The notes under the pieces: generated by a model | Told to the model about the DNA's origin: nothing | The model's database searches: none | The model's input: the letters and a program-made list of their open reading frames with translations, nothing else | Position numbers and translations under genes: made by a program | Origin: an uncultured Blautia sp. | GTDB taxonomy: Bacteria > Bacillota > Clostridia > Lachnospirales > Lachnospiraceae | Reading direction: 5' to 3' | NCBI GenBank assembly: GCA_934394545.1 | Contig: CAKRRG010000094.1 | Coordinates: forward strand, 1-8,460 | Length of the DNA stretch: 8,460 bases | Shown here: one piece after another, positions 6,082-8,460 of the stretch | Numbering within the stretch: the first letter of the stretch is position 1 | Layout: each line of letters opens with the position of its first letter

Positions 6082-6191
6082 AAACTTCGTGAGGGAGTAG
6101 TTTGCGTGAAAACGTGATTTGTCAACAGTCGCGGCGTTTGTTTTTCAGAACAGAGCCTGGCAAATCTTAAAAAATGAGACTCATGTATGTC
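6082..6191 (+). promoter_or_regulatory. yybP-ykoY (Mn2+-sensing) riboswitch aptamer
   Basis: The family landmarks are all present. P1 is CGTGAG (6088-6093) with CTCATG (6180-6185). The conserved GGAGTAG follows the 5' P1 strand (6094-6100), GA precedes the 3' strand (6178-6179), and a short stem capped by GAAA lies at 6105-6114. A stem GATTTG/CAAATC (6116-6121 with 6161-6166) encloses the second arm, and CAGAGCC sits at 6151-6157 in the conserved internal loop. In this family two loops dock across a Mn2+ ion. The 3' strand of P1 is also the 5' strand of the following terminator, so Mn2+-bound aptamer and terminator exclude each other: Mn2+ should turn the exchanger gene on. The assignment is by motif and layout, not by covariance search. 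Confidence 0.85.
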
Positions 6192-6219
6192 TGTTAGGAG
6201 GACATGCATGAGTTTTTTT
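6179..6219 (+). terminator. Riboswitch expression platform: Rho-independent terminator
   Basis: ACTCATGTATGTC (6179-6191) pairs with GACATGCATGAGT (6201-6213), 13 bp with one G-U, followed by seven T (6213-6219). Its 5' arm contains the P1 3' strand of the aptamer, as expected for an ON switch at the level of transcription termination. Confidence 0.87.
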
Positions 6220-6264
6220 GTGTAATAGGAGCATTACGAAGTAATTTCCTATTACACAAAAAAA
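6213..6264. repeat. A/T-ended palindrome fused to the riboswitch terminator
   Basis: The T run and following bases (6213-6230) are the perfect reverse complement of 6247-6264, an 18-bp stem, with an inner stem ATTAC (6233-6237) and GTAAT (6241-6245) around GAA. It carries A on its 3' side on both strands, so it is not itself a terminator. It lies between the riboswitch and the exchanger's ribosome binding site and has the look of a small interspersed palindromic element; function unknown. Confidence 0.7.
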
Positions 6265-6342
6265 CGCTCCGCGAGGATGTGATCAGATGCATTGGGTATG
6301 TATTATGGGAAATACTATACTATCTTGGAAAAGGAGAAAAAC

Positions 6343-7347
6343 ATGGAGAATTTTATGAATGGTCTTCCTGTGGCGCTTGTGGTTGTGCTGCTTGTAGTCG
6401 GCTTTGCTTTTCTTGTGAAGGGCGCAGATCTGTTTGTGGAGGGAAGCTCAAGTATTGCCAGGAAGCTGAAGGTACCGTCTATTATCATTGGTCTTACGAT
6501 TGTTGCAATGGGAACCTCCCTGCCGGAAACAGCAGTCAGTGTCACTGCTTCACTGGTGCAGAATAATGAGCTTGCAGTAAGCAATGTAGTTGGTTCCAAT
6601 ATTTTTAATCTGATGTTTGTAATTGGTGTCTGTTCAATATTAACTCCCATATTGGTGCAGAAATCTACGATCGTTCGTGACATACCGCTGTCTCTTGGAT
6701 GTGCTTTTTTGCTTCTTGTTCTGGGAATCCTTGGAATTGGCGACAAAGGTCCGATGATTCTGGGACGCTTTGATGGAATTGTTTTTCTGGTATTATTTGC
6801 AGGCTATATCATTGTGATGATACGAAGCGCCATGAAGGCTCGTGCAGCCGGAGAAAAGGTGGAAATAGAAGGTGTTGAAGAATGTGACAGTATGGCAGAG
6901 CTATCATATGGGAAAAGCATCCTCTTCCTGATCGTAGGAGCGGCAGCAATTGCATTTGGCGGAGATCTTACCGTTGATTCTGCCAGCAGGATCGCAATTG
7001 AGCTCGGAATGAGCCAGACGCTGGTTGGTCTTACCATTGTATCTGTTGGAACTTCTCTTCCTGAGCTGGTGACTTCTGTTGTTGCAGCAAGAAAAAATGA
7101 AGTAGACATGGCAGTTGGAAATGCGGTTGGTTCCAATATTTTTAATATTCTTATGGTTCTTGGAATTTCCGGAGTACTCAGTCCGGTGGCCTTGCTGCAT
7201 GAGAATCTGATCGATATTGTGATTTTAATAATTTTTACTATTCTTGTATGGATATTTGCCGGAACTAAGAAAAAAATCAGCCGCAAAGAAGGTATTATTA
7301 TGACCTTGGCGTATCTGATTTATTGTGGATATATTATTATGAGATAA
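6343..7347 (+). CDS. CaCA-superfamily Na+/Ca2+-exchanger-like cation transporter (YrbG type)
   Basis: A 334-residue membrane antiporter with two inverted alpha repeats. Repeat 1 has GTSLPE at 57-62 and GSNIFN at 84-89; repeat 2 has GTSLPE at 236-241 and GSNIFN at 263-268. These Glu and Ser/Asn residues form the cation site in the family. Each half has about five membrane helices, joined by a short charged loop at about 165-190. Family members exchange Ca2+ (and in some cases Mn2+) for Na+ or H+. Control by a Mn2+ riboswitch argues that this one exports Mn2+, or Ca2+ and Mn2+. The ATG at 6343 follows AAGGAG (6331-6336) with 6-bp spacing; upstream in-frame codons lack such a site. It is convergent with mntP. 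Confidence 0.92.
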   Translation: MENFMNGLPVALVVVLLVVGFAFLVKGADLFVEGSSSIARKLKVPSIIIGLTIVAMGTSLPETAVSVTASLVQNNELAVSNVVGSNIFNLMFVIGVCSILTPILVQKSTIVRDIPLSLGCAFLLLVLGILGIGDKGPMILGRFDGIVFLVLFAGYIIVMIRSAMKARAAGEKVEIEGVEECDSMAELSYGKSILFLIVGAAAIAFGGDLTVDSASRIAIELGMSQTLVGLTIVSVGTSLPELVTSVVAARKNEVDMAVGNAVGSNIFNILMVLGISGVLSPVALLHENLIDIVILIIFTILVWIFAGTKKKISRKEGIIMTLAYLIYCGYIIMR

Positions 7348-7349
7348 AG

Positions 7350-7401
7350 AAAAAGCTTTCATTGATCTGATGGGTATAAAGTCAGAGAATGAAAGCTTTT
7401 T
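7350..7401. terminator. Bidirectional terminator between the exchanger gene and mntP
   Basis: AAAAAGCTTTCATT (7350-7363) pairs perfectly with AATGAAAGCTTTTT (7388-7401), a 14-bp stem with T runs on both strands. It starts 2 bp after the exchanger stop codon and serves both convergent genes. Confidence 0.9.
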
Positions 7402-7422
7402 GTATTCTGTCATTATGACAGA

Positions 7423-8007
7423 TCAGAACATGTTGGAAATAAAGATCTCCAGACCGATTGCGATCAGAATCACGCCGCCAAGAATGTCTGCTTTGTTGGA
7501 AAGTTTTGTTCCGAACCGTTTTCCAAGAGAAAGTCCTGCCATACAGATAAAGAAAGTGACAGCAGCAATGATCAGCGAACAGACAAGCGCCATCAGCCAG
7601 TTGTATTCGGAAATTGTGAAGCCAACAGACAGGGCATCAATGGAAGTGGCAACACCCTGGATAAAAAGTGCCTTAATTCCAACACCGGGGATCTCTTCAT
7701 CCCCGTCGGTTCCGCAGATACCGTTTTTCAGCATAGAGCCGCCGATAAAGCCAAGAAGAATCAGTGCGATCCAGGGGATGAACTTTTCAAATGTTCTGAA
7801 ATATTCTACTACCGTGTGGACACACAACCATCCGGTCATTGGCATGATGGCCTGAAAGGCGGCAAAGGTACCGGCAATTCCGCACATTTTTTTCATTCTC
7901 ATCTTAGGCTCATGAAGACCATTGGCAAGGGACACTGAAAAAGCATCCATGGCAAGTCCAACGCCAAGAAGAGCGCTGTTGAGAAAGAAGATAAAACTGT
8001 AATTCAT
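7423..8007 (-). CDS. mntP: MntP manganese efflux pump
   Basis: A 194-residue protein of normal family length with six predicted membrane helices in two related halves. The paired family motifs are AMDAFSVSLANG with Asp21 and VATSIDALSVGF with Asp124; these membrane acidic residues are required for Mn2+ export in the characterised E. coli protein. A loop rich in Asp/Glu (about 98-106) separates the halves. MntP removes Mn2+ from the cytoplasm and protects against manganese toxicity. The ATG at 8007 is preceded on the minus strand by GGAGG (8020-8016) at 8-bp spacing. The 5' leader contains an intrinsic terminator but no room for a full yybP-ykoY aptamer, which is the usual control element for mntP. 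Confidence 0.94.
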   Translation of the reverse strand: MNYSFIFFLNSALLGVGLAMDAFSVSLANGLHEPKMRMKKMCGIAGTFAAFQAIMPMTGWLCVHTVVEYFRTFEKFIPWIALILLGFIGGSMLKNGICGTDGDEEIPGVGIKALFIQGVATSIDALSVGFTISEYNWLMALVCSLIIAAVTFFICMAGLSLGKRFGTKLSNKADILGGVILIAIGLEIFISNMF

Positions 8008-8047
8008 TTTTCATTCCTCCATATGATTTTTGGGCTTCCGAAACATG

Positions 8048-8086
8048 AAAAAAGACCCATATATAACCGCAGGCTATATATGGATC
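8048..8086 (-). terminator. Intrinsic terminator in the mntP leader (possible attenuator)
   Basis: On the minus strand GATCCATATATAGCC (8086-8072) pairs with GGTTATATATGGGTC (8068-8054) around a 3-nt loop. This gives a 15-bp stem with two G-U pairs, followed by six T (8053-8048). It lies between the likely mntP promoter and the gene, so mntP expression must involve read-through or anti-termination, or start from a promoter I cannot see. Confidence 0.75.
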
Positions 8087-8107
8087 ACAGACGTTCCTTA
8101 TTTCGTA

Positions 8108-8136
8108 ACTCTAGCAGATGATAAGAGATTTGTCAA
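8108..8136 (-). promoter_or_regulatory. Likely mntP promoter
   Basis: On the minus strand TTGACA (8136-8131) and TAGAGT (8113-8108) are separated by 17 bp. Transcription would start near 8101, giving a leader of about 94 nt, of which only about 15 nt precede the leader terminator. Confidence 0.65.
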
Positions 8137-8154
8137 TAAATTTTCTCAATAATA

Positions 8155-8183
8155 TTGACATTATCATAACATTAGCATAAACT
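8155..8183 (+). promoter_or_regulatory. Likely feoA promoter
   Basis: TTGACA (8155-8160) and TAAACT (8178-8183) with 17-bp spacing. Its -35 box lies 18 bp from that of the divergent mntP promoter. The -10 match is only 4 of 6. Confidence 0.6.
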
Positions 8184-8200
8184 AACTCTTGCGAAACAAA

Positions 8201-8215
8201 TGATAAAAATTATCA
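8201..8215. promoter_or_regulatory. Fur box upstream of feoA
   Basis: TGATAAAAATTATCA matches the 7-1-7 Fur consensus TGATAATNATTATCA at 13 of 14 defined positions. It sits just after the expected transcription start, where bound Fe-Fur would block transcription, consistent with iron repression of ferrous uptake genes. Confidence 0.78.
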
Positions 8216-8245
8216 ATAATTTTCGAGAAAAGAGGACTGAGATAT

Positions 8246-8460
8246 ATGACACTAAAAGAGCTTCCCATTGGGAAAACTGCCACAGTTACAGCTGTAGGCG
8301 GGGAAGGTGCATTGCGTCAGCATTTTCTGGATATGGGAATCATTCCTATGGCAGATGTGACGATGGTAAAATATGCGCCTATGGGTGACCCTGTTGAAGT
8401 CAGGATACATAGCTATGAGCTGACCCTGCGTCTTGCAGATGCTGCCCAGATTCAGATTGA
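8246..8460 (+). CDS. feoA: FeoA, ferrous iron transport accessory protein (partial at window end)
   Basis: The frame from ATG 8246 stays open to the end of the window (71 complete codons). It encodes TLKELPIGKTATVTAVGGEGALRQHF-type sequence followed by LDMGIIPMADVTMV and PVEVRIHSYELTLRLADAAQI, the standard FeoA SH3-like beta-barrel blocks. FeoA is a small cytoplasmic protein that works with the FeoB membrane GTPase in Fe(II) uptake. AGAGGA (8231-8236) lies 9 bp before the start. The family is usually 75-90 residues, so only the last few residues are likely missing, unless the gene is fused to a second FeoA or to FeoB downstream. The Fur box upstream fits the role. Confidence 0.92.
   Translation, partial: MTLKELPIGKTATVTAVGGEGALRQHFLDMGIIPMADVTMVKYAPMGDPVEVRIHSYELTLRLADAAQIQI

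Noticed and set aside
7370..7855. A 161-codon plus-strand frame opposite mntP
   Set aside because: It is antisense to a clear MntP gene and contains no recognisable protein features.
8200..8388. A 62-codon plus-strand frame over the feoA start
   Set aside because: It is out of frame with the convincing FeoA reading frame at 8246 and begins at the Fur box without a ribosome binding site.

Overview
The window looks like a chromosomal stretch from a low-to-mid-GC anaerobic Gram-positive bacterium, most likely a gut clostridium of the Lachnospiraceae type. The reasons are strong AGGAGG-type ribosome binding sites, many Rho-independent terminators, clostridial-looking protein sequences (PatB/MalY lyase, COG2426 membrane protein, CadC-like sensor) and a yybP-ykoY type riboswitch. 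The family assignment is inference; no taxonomic marker gene is present.

Layout. Positions 1-429 hold the 3' end of a Cof-type HAD phosphatase, followed by a terminator. Positions 509-1732 encode a PLP-dependent C-S lyase (PatB/MalY). Overlapping its end is a PAS-domain gene remnant that appears shortened at both ends. Its 3' part runs into an ORF-less element of about 0.6 kb (1979-2576) with perfect terminal inverted repeats. The element contains two homologous 179-bp hairpin units in opposite orientation. The units have diverged to about 66% identity, yet several changes keep base pairing, so the folded structure itself seems to be under selection. I do not recognise this element and regard it as the most novel item in the window. 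It ends 1 bp before a bidirectional terminator hairpin.

From 2678 to the end the window is almost entirely about membrane transport and metal homeostasis. A COG2426 membrane protein gene on the minus strand is divergent from a three-gene heavy-metal operon: a free HMA metal-binding protein (3360-3578), a Zn/Cd/Pb-type P1B ATPase (3739-5607) and a CadC/SmtB-like ArsR repressor (5658-6029). The operon has a clear promoter with an ArsR/SmtB-type palindromic operator just after the -10 box, so metal binding by the last gene product should derepress the whole operon. Next comes a promoter, a Mn2+-sensing yybP-ykoY riboswitch with its own terminator, an A/T-ended palindrome, and a CaCA-family cation exchanger (6343-7347). 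A bidirectional terminator separates this from the convergent mntP (Mn2+ efflux pump, 7423-8007, minus strand). mntP has its own promoter and, unusually, an intrinsic terminator inside its leader. Divergent from mntP is the start of feoA (ferrous iron uptake), with a promoter and a near-consensus Fur box.

Taken together, the right two thirds is a metal-ion island. Zn/Cd/Pb efflux is under an ArsR repressor, Mn (or Ca/Mn) export under a riboswitch, a second Mn exporter sits behind a leader terminator, and Fe(II) uptake is under Fur. All functional statements rest on motifs read by eye; no database search was possible.
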